The position numbers and the translations under genes are program-made. The notes under the pieces are model-generated. The model searched no databases. It saw only the letters and a program-made list of their open reading frames with translations, and was not told the DNA's origin. Of a stretch of DNA of 19,136 nucleotides, positions 1 to 7,380 are shown piece by piece. The first letter of the stretch is position 1; the number at the start of each line of letters is the position of its first letter. Source of the DNA: CAYMAZ01 sp964428185 (GTDB taxonomy: Bacteria > Bacteroidota > Bacteroidia > Bacteroidales > DTU049); the NCBI GenBank assembly GCA_964428185.1, contig CAYRXH010000049.1, forward strand, positions 1-19,136, in the 5' to 3' direction.

Positions 1-84
1 AAAAAGCAAGTGTTTGGGAAATTATTTTTTTTGCAGAGTTAAATGAAGGAGGATTTTTGTCTGTTTCCTATGCAATTGTAAACA

Positions 85-115
85 CAAAATTATTCCTCTT
101 TCAAAGATCGGCAAA
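85..115 (-). promoter_or_regulatory. Bacteroidota-type promoter directed leftward out of the window
   Basis: On the minus strand a TTTG (plus positions 112-115) is followed after exactly 19 bases by TAATTTTG (plus 85-92). This matches the TTTG-N19-TAnnTTTG form of the primary sigma factor promoter of Bacteroidota. Transcription would begin near position 78 and run left. No start codon on a lasting minus-strand frame is visible in positions 1-80, so the gene it serves would start beyond the left edge. The motif match is seen directly; activity is inferred. Confidence 0.5.
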
Positions 116-195
116 TCTCATGGTCAACAATTCATCTTCTTTCATCGCAAGTTAAACTATTAATCAAAAAAAACCGTTCAGTGCACTGAATTTTG

Positions 196-203
196 TACTT
201 TTG
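196..203 (+). promoter_or_regulatory. -7 element for the DUF4199-GT2-GT4 operon
   Basis: TACTTTTG matches TAnnTTTG and lies 13 bases upstream of the ATG at 217. No TTTG stands at the expected -33 position. It would give a very short, A-rich leader, which is common in this phylum where ribosome recruitment relies on A-rich upstream sequence rather than Shine-Dalgarno pairing. Confidence 0.45.
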
Positions 204-216
204 AAAAAAAAATATA

Positions 217-633
217 ATGGAAGACATCACTTTTTCTTTTAAAAAATTGCTGCAGCATTCATCAAAACAGGGCTTGTTCGGAGGGCTGATTTTGATTGGA
301 TTTACTGTTGTGGTATATGTTTTCGGTATCAACATGTATGATCCTTCAATGGGATTGCTGAGTCTTGCTATAACATGGGGAACTGTCATCATCTTTTTAT
401 ACAGAGCTGCAGCAGGCTACAGAGCCGAACTGATAAGACAGTTTGAGGATGAAGTGATACCGAAGTTTCCCGAAGAGATGAGGGCTGAAATGCTGTCCCA
501 TACAACTGCAAATCTGCAACCTTTGAAGCAGTTTGTGTCTTCTTTAATTGCATCTCCGGTGATGGCTTTGGTGATTTCACTGATTATGGCATTATTTATC
601 AGAAAAAACCCGAAATATCAGGAAAAAATCTAA
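217..633 (+). CDS. DUF4199-family membrane protein, shortened
   Basis: A 138-residue integral membrane protein of unknown function. Hydrophobic segments are at about residues 19-38, 46-62 and 107-127. Between them lies a charged stretch of about residues 68-105, and the C-terminus is basic (RKNPKYQEKI). The pattern of YR after the second membrane segment, a long charged helix rich in Glu and Met, then a final membrane segment ending in K/R-N-P, matches DUF4199 proteins as I know them. That family normally has four membrane segments and about 160-180 residues. Here the part around the third segment appears to be missing in frame. In Bacteroidota this family very often sits immediately before a GT2 glycosyltransferase, as it does here: the GT2 start follows 3 bases after the stop, which implies co-transcription. 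A helper role for polyprenyl-linked glycosylation is inference only. The ATG at 217 follows directly on the -7 box. Confidence 0.75.
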   Translation: MEDITFSFKKLLQHSSKQGLFGGLILIGFTVVVYVFGINMYDPSMGLLSLAITWGTVIIFLYRAAAGYRAELIRQFEDEVIPKFPEEMRAEMLSHTTANLQPLKQFVSSLIASPVMALVISLIMALFIRKNPKYQEKI

Positions 634-636
634 AAT

Positions 637-1581
637 ATGGATATCTCAATTGTAATTCCTTTGTTCAACGAGGAAGAGTCACTGCCCGAACTGACGGCGT
701 GGATTGAGCGTGTGATGTCAGCTCATTCCTATTCATACGAAATTCTGTATGTTGATGACGGCAGCCGTGACAAATCGTGGAATGTTATTGAAAAACTGGC
801 TTCAGAAAATTCTTCTGTCAAAGGAATAAAATTTAGAAGAAATTATGGTAAATCAGCGGCACTCAATACCGGATTTGAGCATACAAACGGCGATGTTGTC
901 ATCACCATGGATGCCGATCTTCAGGATTCTCCGGATGAAATTCCAGAGATGTACAGGATGATCAGAGAAGAAGGGTTTGATGTTGTTTCTGGCTGGAAGA
1001 AGAAACGTCATGATCCTCTCAGTAAAACAATTCCCACAAAATTGTTCAACTGGGCAACACGGAGAGTGACAAAGATCAAACTGCACGACTTTAACTGCGG
1101 ATTGAAAGCTTATAAATCAGATGTGGTGAAAAGCATCGAAGTGTATGGAGAAATGCACAGGTATATTCCGTATATTGCAAAAACAGCAGGCTTTACCAGA
1201 ATCGGTGAAAAGGTTGTTGTTCATCAGGCACGAAAATACGGGAAGACAAAATTCGGAGGCTTGTCCCGTTTTATTAACGGCTTTCTTGATCTGATGACCA
1301 TCTGGTTCATCTCACGGTTTGGAAAAAGACCCATGCATATTTTTGGTTTGTTGGGAACTCTTTTGTTTGTGGCTGGTCTTTTCATTGCAGGATATCTTGC
1401 ATATATGAAGATGTTTATGGATGAGGGCAAAATGACTGAAAGACCTTTGTTTTTTCTTGGCTTGCTATGTATGATTATAGGTTCTCAACTTTTTATCGGT
1501 GGATTTCTTGCTGAGCTCATCAGTCGCAATTCTCAGGACAGGAATAAATATTTAATCCATACTAAGACATTTAAGGACTAA
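637..1581 (+). CDS. GT2 family glycosyltransferase (polyprenyl-phosphate type, DPM1/GtrB-like)
   Basis: 314 residues. The N-terminal GT-A domain (about 1-225) starts with IVIPLFNEEESL and carries the nucleotide-sugar motif VDDGS (residues 39-43) and the metal-binding motif DADLQDSPDE (92-101). Both are characteristic of DPM1, GtrB and ArnC-like enzymes that load a sugar from a nucleotide donor onto a polyprenyl phosphate on the inner face of the cytoplasmic membrane. Two membrane helices follow at about 234-257 and 270-293, then a short basic tail, which is the usual GtrB-like layout and length. The sugar cannot be read from the sequence. It is second in an apparent operon: 3 bases after the DUF4199 gene and 12 bases before the GT4 gene. 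The lipid-linked sugar would be used on the periplasmic side by a GT-C enzyme that is not in this window. Confidence 0.88.
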   Translation: MDISIVIPLFNEEESLPELTAWIERVMSAHSYSYEILYVDDGSRDKSWNVIEKLASENSSVKGIKFRRNYGKSAALNTGFEHTNGDVVITMDADLQDSPDEIPEMYRMIREEGFDVVSGWKKKRHDPLSKTIPTKLFNWATRRVTKIKLHDFNCGLKAYKSDVVKSIEVYGEMHRYIPYIAKTAGFTRIGEKVVVHQARKYGKTKFGGLSRFINGFLDLMTIWFISRFGKRPMHIFGLLGTLLFVAGLFIAGYLAYMKMFMDEGKMTERPLFFLGLLCMIIGSQLFIGGFLAELISRNSQDRNKYLIHTKTFKD

Positions 1582-1593
1582 GATAATGTTCCC

Positions 1594-2901
1594 ATGGGAT
1601 TAAAAAAAGTGCTGATCATAGCATACTACTGGCCACCAACAGGCGGAGGAGGCGTTTATCGTTGGGTGAAGTTTGTTAAATATTTGCGAGAATATGGATG
1701 GGAACCTGTTGTTTACACCCCGGCAAATCCTGAGGCTGGTATCAGGGATGAATCATTACTGAAGGATATTCCTGATGATATCCTTGTGCTGAAAAGAAAA
1801 ATTTTTGAACCATACACCTTCTATAAATTTTTTACCGGAAAAAAGAAATCATTTTCTTACGACAATTTTGTTCAGACAAGCAAAAAAACAGGTAACAGTT
1901 TTAAGGAAAGATTGAGCATCTGGATTAGGGGAAATTTGTTCATTCCTGATGCCCGTTGCTGGTGGGTCAGACCATCTGTTCGTTTTCTTACAGACTGGTT
2001 GAGGAAACATCCAGTGGATGTGATTGTTTCAACAGGCACGCCCCATTCCATGCATCTGATAGGCATGAAAACAGCAAAACGAACCGGAATACCATGGCTT
2101 GCCGATTTCCGCGATCCATGGACAAAGATTGATTTTTATCATCTTTTACGCCTGTCAAAACGGGCAGACCGCAAACACCACAAACTTGAACGGATGGTGC
2201 TTCAGTCAGCATCGCAGGTGGTCACCGTGAGCCCCTCATGGGGTGATCTGATGAAGGAGCTGGGTGCACAGAATGTACATGTGATAAACAACGGATTTGA
2301 CAGTGATGATTTTCAATTTCTTCCTGTGGAAACCGATAAGGAATTTTCAATTACACACGTTGGCTCATTAAATGCTGACAGAAATCCCCGCTTGTTTTGG
2401 AAAGTGATTTCCAAAATTTGTGATGAGCATCCCGAAATAAGAGAAAAGTTGAAGTTGCGTTTTCTTGGTGCTACTGATTATTCAGTACGCGAGTGTTTAC
2501 AGGAATATGAACTTGAAAAGTATGCAGAATTCAATAACTATATGCCTCATGATGAAGCACTTAAAATTACAGCGGCTTCTGCTGTTTTACTGTTGTTGCT
2601 CAATAATACTCCTGATGTCAAGGGAAGAATTCCGGGAAAAATGTATGAATATCTTGCGTCAGGTCGTCCCATGTTGATGATTGGCCCTGCACAATGTGAT
2701 TCTGCTGACATTTTGCAGGAAACGCATGGAGGATATCGGGCTGACTTTGACAATGAGTCTGAAATGAAAAGCGCCGTTGTGGTCTTGTATGATGACTGGA
2801 AGAATTCTGTCAGCAGCTCAGATGTGAGCAAAATTGAACGCTTTTCAAGAAGAAATCTTACAAAAAAACTGTCAGAAATTCTTGACAGTATGATCAGCTG
2901 A
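1594..2901 (+). CDS. GT4-like glycosyltransferase (GT-B fold)
   Basis: 435 residues, soluble, GT-B fold. The N-terminal Rossmann half opens with KKVLIIAYYWPPTGGGGVYR (4-23), the glycine-rich acceptor-side loop typical of GT4 family enzymes. The motif DFRDPW (171-176) is common in Bacteroidota relatives of this group. The C-terminal half has THVGSLN (254-260) at the start of the donor domain and GKMYEYLASGRPML (348-361), the conserved helix whose Glu contacts the nucleotide sugar. Donor and acceptor are unknown. It probably builds a capsule, O-antigen-like or exopolysaccharide chain. It is the last gene of the plus-strand glycan operon. Its TGA stop abuts directly on the stop of the opposing GT4 gene, with no room for a private terminator. 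Confidence 0.85.
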   Translation: MGLKKVLIIAYYWPPTGGGGVYRWVKFVKYLREYGWEPVVYTPANPEAGIRDESLLKDIPDDILVLKRKIFEPYTFYKFFTGKKKSFSYDNFVQTSKKTGNSFKERLSIWIRGNLFIPDARCWWVRPSVRFLTDWLRKHPVDVIVSTGTPHSMHLIGMKTAKRTGIPWLADFRDPWTKIDFYHLLRLSKRADRKHHKLERMVLQSASQVVTVSPSWGDLMKELGAQNVHVINNGFDSDDFQFLPVETDKEFSITHVGSLNADRNPRLFWKVISKICDEHPEIREKLKLRFLGATDYSVRECLQEYELEKYAEFNNYMPHDEALKITAASAVLLLLLNNTPDVKGRIPGKMYEYLASGRPMLMIGPAQCDSADILQETHGGYRADFDNESEMKSAVVVLYDDWKNSVSSSDVSKIERFSRRNLTKKLSEILDSMIS

Positions 2902-4170
2902 TTATTTGTTGAGAATTGCTTTTGCATAATTTTCCCATGACATATCTGCAGCCGTTGCCGCAACATTTTCGCGTGGAACAGGATGTTCAATAGATTTCAG
3001 CATAGCCTGAGCCATGGATTCAATATCGTCGGGTTCGGCAAGATATCCGTTGTAGCCGTCTTTCACAGTTTCCGGAAAATGTCCCACTTTTGTGGCAAGC
3101 ATAGGCATCCTGAAATTGTATCCTATTGACTCAACTCCGGAAGGAGTGGCATAAAGATAAAACAGAACAACAGCATCGCTGACCTGAAAGTATTTGTGCA
3201 CATCCTCGTTTGGGACAAATTCGATAAACTGATATACATATTCTTCAATCCCAAGTTTTGTAACTGCCTCAAGAGGTCTGTAATTTTGTTCGTCATCGGA
3301 TTTTTTAAGAAACAGTTTTTTTGCAATGCTGAAGAAAAACTTTTTCACACGTGTTGAAATTTTTTTTGTGTCTAGCGTTTGCCAGAATGCTTCACCAACA
3401 ATCATAAGAGAAACATCTTTCCTTTGCTCAAGCACTTTAGCAAATGCTTCTATGACATTGTGAAGCCCCTTGTATTTACGAATGAATCCGAAAAACAGAA
3501 AAACATGTTCTTTGAGATTAAGTTCGGCTTTCAGAGCTTGAATATCAAGAGTCGGATCGGGTTGAAACATATTGTAAACAGGATGGAAAAGTTTGATCAC
3601 TGACTTTGCATCTGTATCTGCAGAACGGCCATTCTGAACAAGAGAAAGCTTGGCTTTGGGAAAGAGTTGAATCAGTTCATGATATGTTTTAAGCGCATGA
3701 ACGACGTAGGTGTGAGCATGCCTGAGTCCTCTTCTGGTGAAAAACCGATCCGTTTTGCTGTTTTCTTTCTGAATGACGAAGTGCAGGTCAAAAATGACTT
3801 CAATTGAAGTGTGTTTTTTCAATTTTCTTGCAATATTTCCCAGAGGAATTCCCTGCAGAGCAATTGCCCATTGAAAAATGACCATGTCAGGGTTAAGATC
3901 CCTGATCAGCCTATAAGTTTTTCTCCAGGTGGAAGGTTTATTGAAATTGGTCACATAATGAACCCGGATACCTGTCTCTTCGAGCTGGTCTTTTCTGCTT
4001 TTCCTGTCAATGAAATCACGTGGTATGATAGCAGGATACTGTTGTGTCCATGATACAATATGCACTTCGCAGCCAGGAATGGCATCGAAGGCTTTGGCGA
4101 GAGAAGTGTTGTAGTTGGCAATACCACCCTTGAATCTTGGTCCGGGGCCAAAACAGATAATTTTTTTCAT
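2902..4170 (-). CDS. GT4 family glycosyltransferase
   Basis: 422 residues with a GT-B fold. The N-terminus has IICFGPGPRFKGGIANY (4-20), the glycine loop after the first beta strand. The C-terminal domain begins near FFGFIRKYKG (226-235), matching the usual G-x-I/L-x-x-x-K-G of GT4 enzymes, and contains LYATPSGVESIGYNFRMPML (339-358), corresponding to the E-x7-E donor-binding region. Residues about 262-300 form a basic, aromatic insertion that typical GT4 proteins lack. This could be a membrane-contact or acceptor loop. The gene lies 9 bases downstream of the SDR gene on the same strand, so the two are probably co-transcribed, and it converges on the plus-strand GT4 with no gap. Substrates are not predictable from sequence. 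Confidence 0.85.
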   Translation of the reverse strand: MKKIICFGPGPRFKGGIANYNTSLAKAFDAIPGCEVHIVSWTQQYPAIIPRDFIDRKSRKDQLEETGIRVHYVTNFNKPSTWRKTYRLIRDLNPDMVIFQWAIALQGIPLGNIARKLKKHTSIEVIFDLHFVIQKENSKTDRFFTRRGLRHAHTYVVHALKTYHELIQLFPKAKLSLVQNGRSADTDAKSVIKLFHPVYNMFQPDPTLDIQALKAELNLKEHVFLFFGFIRKYKGLHNVIEAFAKVLEQRKDVSLMIVGEAFWQTLDTKKISTRVKKFFFSIAKKLFLKKSDDEQNYRPLEAVTKLGIEEYVYQFIEFVPNEDVHKYFQVSDAVVLFYLYATPSGVESIGYNFRMPMLATKVGHFPETVKDGYNGYLAEPDDIESMAQAMLKSIEHPVPRENVAATAADMSWENYAKAILNK

Positions 4171-4179
4171 AGCATATTG

Positions 4180-5226
4180 TTATTGATTCAAACGGGCAAG
4201 GGCGGCTTCATAAACTCTTCGCATACCTTCTTTTGTTGAAATACGCGGTTTCCAACCAAATTTTGCAGTAACAAGGTCCATGTTTGCATATCTTGAATGA
4301 ACGCCTACAGGTTTGTCAAGCAATGGTTTGATTGTAGGTTTGTATCCTGCAAATTCAGTAAACAAATCAATAATTTCAAGAAAACTTGTGAGTTTTCCTG
4401 ACCCGATATTCCATCCGGAACCGTCGGAAACATTGTCCATAAGGATAAAAATCAGGTCAATAATATCGTCAATATGAACAAAGTCGCGGGCTTGTTTTCC
4501 GCTGCCCCACACTTCAAAGGGGTCCTCCTTTTTTGCTGCCCTGGTTGCAATGGCAGGAACTGGATAGCTAAGATCCTGATCTTCTCCGTATCCTGAAAAA
4601 GGACGGATACAAACAACTCTCAATCCGTAGTGCTTTGCAGCTATCTGAGCAAGAAACTCACCGGTCATTTTAGACCATCCGTATGTCATATCTGGAACTC
4701 CCAAGTTTTTGGTGAAGTCAATGTCGCCTTCGCTCAATGCAATGGCATCCGCCTCGGTTTGAAGGCTGATGGGATAGGCAGCGCTGGAACTGGGATATAA
4801 CACTCTTTCAGGCTGATTGCGGCATAGCCAGTAGAAAAATTCAGCATCAATGGATAAATCAAGAGCGACCTGCATTGGGTCTCCGTCAATTTTGGCACGT
4901 CCACCCACGATGGCAGCAAAATGGTAAACATCTGCAAATCTTTCAAAATCAAGATGATATGTTTCCTGAATATAGCGTGGATTTTCCCGTAGATAAAATA
5001 ACAGAACTCTGAAATCACCTTTCCAGAAAAATACTCTTTTATCTGAATCGATGATTTCCAGATCTTTGCTGATTTCAGAAGTATAGCCGGGGAACCATTC
5101 GGAAGGATGAATGCCGATTGACAGATCATCAACCATAAAAATCCTGTCGGTGGTTGTCTCTAAAAGCCGTTTGACCATGTTGCGCCCCACAAATCCGCAG
5201 GCACCGGTCACCAGATGCATTTTCAT
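4180..5226 (-). CDS. NAD(P)-dependent epimerase/dehydratase (extended SDR, sugar nucleotide)
   Basis: 348 residues from the chosen ATG. An N-terminal Rossmann fold with TGACGFVG (7-14) binds the dinucleotide. The catalytic pair is in YGWSK (Tyr182, Lys186), with the Ser element at PSSSAAYP (145-152). RDFVHIDDI (247-255) and the downstream NIGSG (273-277) are marks of extended SDRs acting on UDP-, GDP- or dTDP-sugars. The exact reaction (4-epimerase, 4,6-dehydratase, 4-reductase) cannot be decided. A longer frame upstream opens with a TTG at 5262 but overlaps the -7 promoter box at 5260-5267, so the ATG at 5226 is preferred; it places the Rossmann motif close to the N-terminus, as usual. First gene of a two-gene operon with the GT4 at 2902-4170, suggesting it supplies that transferase's sugar donor. 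Confidence 0.85.
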   Translation of the reverse strand: MKMHLVTGACGFVGRNMVKRLLETTTDRIFMVDDLSIGIHPSEWFPGYTSEISKDLEIIDSDKRVFFWKGDFRVLLFYLRENPRYIQETYHLDFERFADVYHFAAIVGGRAKIDGDPMQVALDLSIDAEFFYWLCRNQPERVLYPSSSAAYPISLQTEADAIALSEGDIDFTKNLGVPDMTYGWSKMTGEFLAQIAAKHYGLRVVCIRPFSGYGEDQDLSYPVPAIATRAAKKEDPFEVWGSGKQARDFVHIDDIIDLIFILMDNVSDGSGWNIGSGKLTSFLEIIDLFTEFAGYKPTIKPLLDKPVGVHSRYANMDLVTAKFGWKPRISTKEGMRRVYEAALARLNQ

Positions 5227-5259
5227 GTGAATATCTTTTTGTTTATTTTGAATTTGCAA

Positions 5260-5267
5260 CAAAGGTA
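5260..5267 (-). promoter_or_regulatory. -7 element for the SDR-GT4 operon
   Basis: Read on the minus strand this is TACCTTTG, an exact TAnnTTTG match, about 33 bases before the ATG at 5226. No TTTG stands at the expected -33 distance. It overlaps the TTG codon that would extend the SDR frame, and so decides the start choice for that gene. Confidence 0.45.
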
Positions 5268-5399
5268 TATTTTTTTTTATGAATCTGATTGGTTCAGAAC
5301 AGGAGATTTCATGAGAAATGAGTTGATTTTGTCACCATTTCTTAGAATCAGGAATATCTCACTTTTGGCAATTGGAAAAGAATGTTTATCATTTTTGTG

Positions 5400-5407
5400 T
5401 ACTTTTG
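5400..5407 (+). promoter_or_regulatory. -7 element for gmhA
   Basis: TACTTTTG, an exact TAnnTTTG match, 21 bases before the ATG at 5429. The nearest -33-like tetramer is TTGG at 5372-5375, which is a little too far away. A TTG-initiated longer reading frame starting at 5372 would include this box and is therefore rejected. Confidence 0.45.
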
Positions 5408-5428
5408 CAGAGAAGAAAAAGTAATTCA

Positions 5429-6022
5429 ATGAAAATTCAGGAACGTATTACCCAGTCTGTTGAGGTATTACAAAAGCTCAGGAATGATCTTTCACTGCAT
5501 GAAACCATTGAAGATGTGGCACGCATTGCATCCGGTGTATTTTTTAATGGAGGAAGGATGCTCCTGTGCGGAAATGGAGGAAGTGCAGCAGATGCACAAC
5601 ATATTGCAGCAGAGCTTTCCGGTAGATATAAAATGGACAGAGAACCCATTGATGCCGAGGCATTACATGTGAATAGTTCTTATTTGACAGCGGTTGCCAA
5701 TGATTATGGATATGATGTGGTGTATGAACGCCTGCTTAGGGCAAAGGGAAGAGAAGGAGACATGTTGCTGGCCATCTCAACATCAGGGAATTCTGAAAAT
5801 ATTATCCGGGCAATTCAGGCTGGTCGTGAAAAAAATATGATCATTGTGGGGATGACAGGTCAGAATGGTGGAAAAATGAAAGATCTGTGTGATTATATCA
5901 TTTGTATTCCTTCAGAAGAAACACCTGTTATTCAGGAAATGCATATTTTAATCGGGCATATTCTCTGTGAGATGATAGAGACTCAATGTGTCCGAAATGA
6001 ATCAGTGTTAAACGATTTGTAA
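5429..6022 (+). CDS. gmhA: Sedoheptulose-7-phosphate isomerase (phosphoheptose isomerase)
   Basis: 197 residues, close to the 192 of the E. coli enzyme. It converts sedoheptulose 7-phosphate to D-glycero-D-manno-heptose 7-phosphate, the first step of nucleotide-activated heptose synthesis. It is a single SIS domain with LLCGNGGSAADAQHIAAEL (45-63) and the phosphate-binding STSGNS (117-122). Zinc ligands of the family are all present: His58, Glu62, Gln169 and His177, a constant offset of three from E. coli numbering. The start is the ATG at 5429, 21 bases downstream of the TACTTTTG box. The later pathway genes (gmhB, kinase, nucleotidyltransferase) are not in the window. Neighbouring glycosyltransferases and an SDR suggest the heptose goes into a surface glycan. 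Its stop is followed immediately by the ATG of a lipocalin pseudogene, so the pair once formed one transcript. Confidence 0.93.
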   Translation: MKIQERITQSVEVLQKLRNDLSLHETIEDVARIASGVFFNGGRMLLCGNGGSAADAQHIAAELSGRYKMDREPIDAEALHVNSSYLTAVANDYGYDVVYERLLRAKGREGDMLLAISTSGNSENIIRAIQAGREKNMIIVGMTGQNGGKMKDLCDYIICIPSEETPVIQEMHILIGHILCEMIETQCVRNESVLNDL

Positions 6023-6546
6023 ATGAGATTATTCACGATTTCCCTTTTTTCATTGTTGTTTATGCAGATTGTGTGTTCTCAAAATGTTGATGTTATGAAA
6101 ATTAAAACAGTTTCTGAAGTGGATATTGACAGATATATGGGGGGAGGTTGGTATGAAATTGCCCGTTTTCCGCACCGTTTTCAAAAAGACCTTGTAGGAG
6201 TTACTGCCACATATTAAAAAGAGACCTGATGGAAAAATCTCTGAACTCAATCAGGGATTTAAATATTCTCTGTAAGGGAAGCACAAAAAAACTCATGGCA
6301 AAGCACGCATCCCTGATTCATCAAAACCCGGCAGATTGTAACTCACTTTTTTCCTCTGGTTTTGGGCCTACTATTGTATTTTAATACAGAAATACTGATT
6401 GTCAGTACGTGTTGCTATGAAGTTCTACCTCTAATTATTTAAGGATTTTATGCCGTACCCCAAAAATGGATGAGGTAATTTATACTGAGCTGGACAAAGC
6501 AGCAAAAGAAATGGGTTATGATGTGAACAAACCGGAAAGAGCGTAG
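6023..6546 (+). pseudogene. Decayed Blc-type outer-membrane lipocalin
   Basis: The first 64 codons encode a hydrophobic signal segment followed by VDIDRYMGGGWYEIARFPHR and TATY, the N-terminal signature of bacterial lipocalin (Blc). A TAA at 6215-6217 then stops translation. One base on, the frame resumes with RPDGKISELNQGFKYSL, then a stop, GKHKKTHGKARIPDSSKPG, another stop and LTFFLWFWA, all recognisable Blc sequence. After further stops a different frame gives YLRILCRTPKMDEVIYTELD and ends with EMGYDVNKPERA and TAG at 6544-6546, the family C-terminus. At least two frameshifts and several nonsense codons have therefore accumulated over an otherwise full-length gene. The intact family stores or traffics lipids at the outer membrane. 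It began directly after the gmhA stop. The 64-codon leading frame should not be annotated as a functional gene. Confidence 0.9.
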
Positions 6547-6573
6547 TATGAATAAAAAATCAATTTAGGCAGG

Positions 6574-6604
6574 AAATTCTCCGGTGACTTTTTTATTAAA
6601 TTTG
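6574..6604 (+). promoter_or_regulatory. Near-consensus promoter of the yebC-like gene
   Basis: TTTA at 6574-6577, then exactly 19 bases, then TAAATTTG at 6597-6604. This differs from TTTG-N19-TAnnTTTG by a single base in the -33 element. The ATG at 6627 lies 22 bases beyond the box. It separates this gene from the decayed lipocalin upstream. Confidence 0.6.
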
Positions 6605-6626
6605 CAGGTCAAAAAAATTATTTACT

Positions 6627-7340
6627 ATGGGTAGAGCATTTGAATACAGAAAAGCACGAAAATTCAAGCGATGGGGAAATATGTCCAGGGTTTTTACGCG
6701 TATTGGAAGAGATATCGAAATAGCAGTAAAGGAAGGTGGTCCTGATCCTCATGCAAATTCAAGACTGAGATTGCTCATACAGACTGCCCGGAGTGAAAAC
6801 ATGCCAAAGGATAACGTGGAGAGAGCGATCAAGCGTGCCACTTCAAAGGAGGCAAAAGATTATAAGGAAGTGGTTTTTGAAGGCAAAGGACCTCACGGCA
6901 TTGTCATCATAGTTGAAGCAGCAACAGATAACAATCAGCGAACTGTTGCCAATGTTCGGGCAATTTTTTCAAAATATGGTGGAAATCTGGGCACATCAGG
7001 GATGGCAGATTTTCTGTTTGACAGAGTCTGTATTTTTAAAGTGGCCATGAAGGAAGGGATTGATATGGAGTCTTTTGAACTTGATCTTATTGATTTTGAA
7101 GTAGAGGAGGTGTTTACCGATGAGGGTGAAATTCATATTTATGCCGGTTTTCAAAGTTTCGGACCCATTCAGAAATATCTTGAAGAAAACAATTTTGAAA
7201 TCAGAACCTTCAATTTTGACCGCATACCCAAAGAAACAAAGGAACTGAGCGAAGAACAGATGTCCGAAGTTGATAAGTTACTTGAAAAACTTGATGAAGA
7301 CGATGATGTCGTCAATGTTTTTCATAATATAAAACAATAA
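6627..7340 (+). CDS. YebC/PmpR/TACO1 family protein
   Basis: 237 residues, near the usual 240-250. It begins MGRAFEYRKARKFKRWGNMS, the Bacteroidota version of the YebC N-terminus, where other bacteria have MAGHSKW. It continues with GGPDPHANSRLRLLIQTAR (38-56), FEGKGPHGIVIIVEAATDNN (89-108) and FSKYGGNLGTSG (119-130), which match the three-domain YebC fold. Members have been described as DNA-binding transcriptional regulators and, for the TACO1/YebC branch, as ribosome-associated factors relieving stalling during translation. Which applies here cannot be told. It is monocistronic: its own promoter lies at 6574-6604, a pseudogene is upstream, and a convergent pseudogene begins 40 bases after its stop. 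It is the only intact gene between 6023 and 8288. Confidence 0.92.
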   Translation: MGRAFEYRKARKFKRWGNMSRVFTRIGRDIEIAVKEGGPDPHANSRLRLLIQTARSENMPKDNVERAIKRATSKEAKDYKEVVFEGKGPHGIVIIVEAATDNNQRTVANVRAIFSKYGGNLGTSGMADFLFDRVCIFKVAMKEGIDMESFELDLIDFEVEEVFTDEGEIHIYAGFQSFGPIQKYLEENNFEIRTFNFDRIPKETKELSEEQMSEVDKLLEKLDEDDDVVNVFHNIKQ

Positions 7341-7380
7341 CTATAGTAAGTATTACTAATTGAGTTTTGAGAAATTATTA

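Noticed and set aside
132..392. 86-codon minus-strand frame at the left end
   Set aside because: Mostly antisense to the DUF4199 gene, with no domain and no fitting promoter (the leftward promoter at 85-115 is downstream of its start).
2547..2990. 147-codon minus-strand frame
   Set aside because: It lies antisense across the end of one GT4 gene and the end of the other, with no recognisable domain; a shadow frame.
5262..5424. Longer TTG-initiated versions of the SDR and gmhA genes
   Set aside because: Both extensions run through TAnnTTTG promoter boxes and add residues unlike the families; the internal ATGs fit domain positions better.
6023..6217. 64-codon secreted small protein after gmhA
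   Set aside because: It is the leading part of a lipocalin whose remaining two thirds follow in shifted frames; not an independent small gene.
7344..7358. TAGTAA-GTA-TTACTA palindrome between the yebC-like gene and the nuclease remnant as a terminator
   Set aside because: Only six A/T-rich pairs with a three-base loop and no T run after it; too weak to call.
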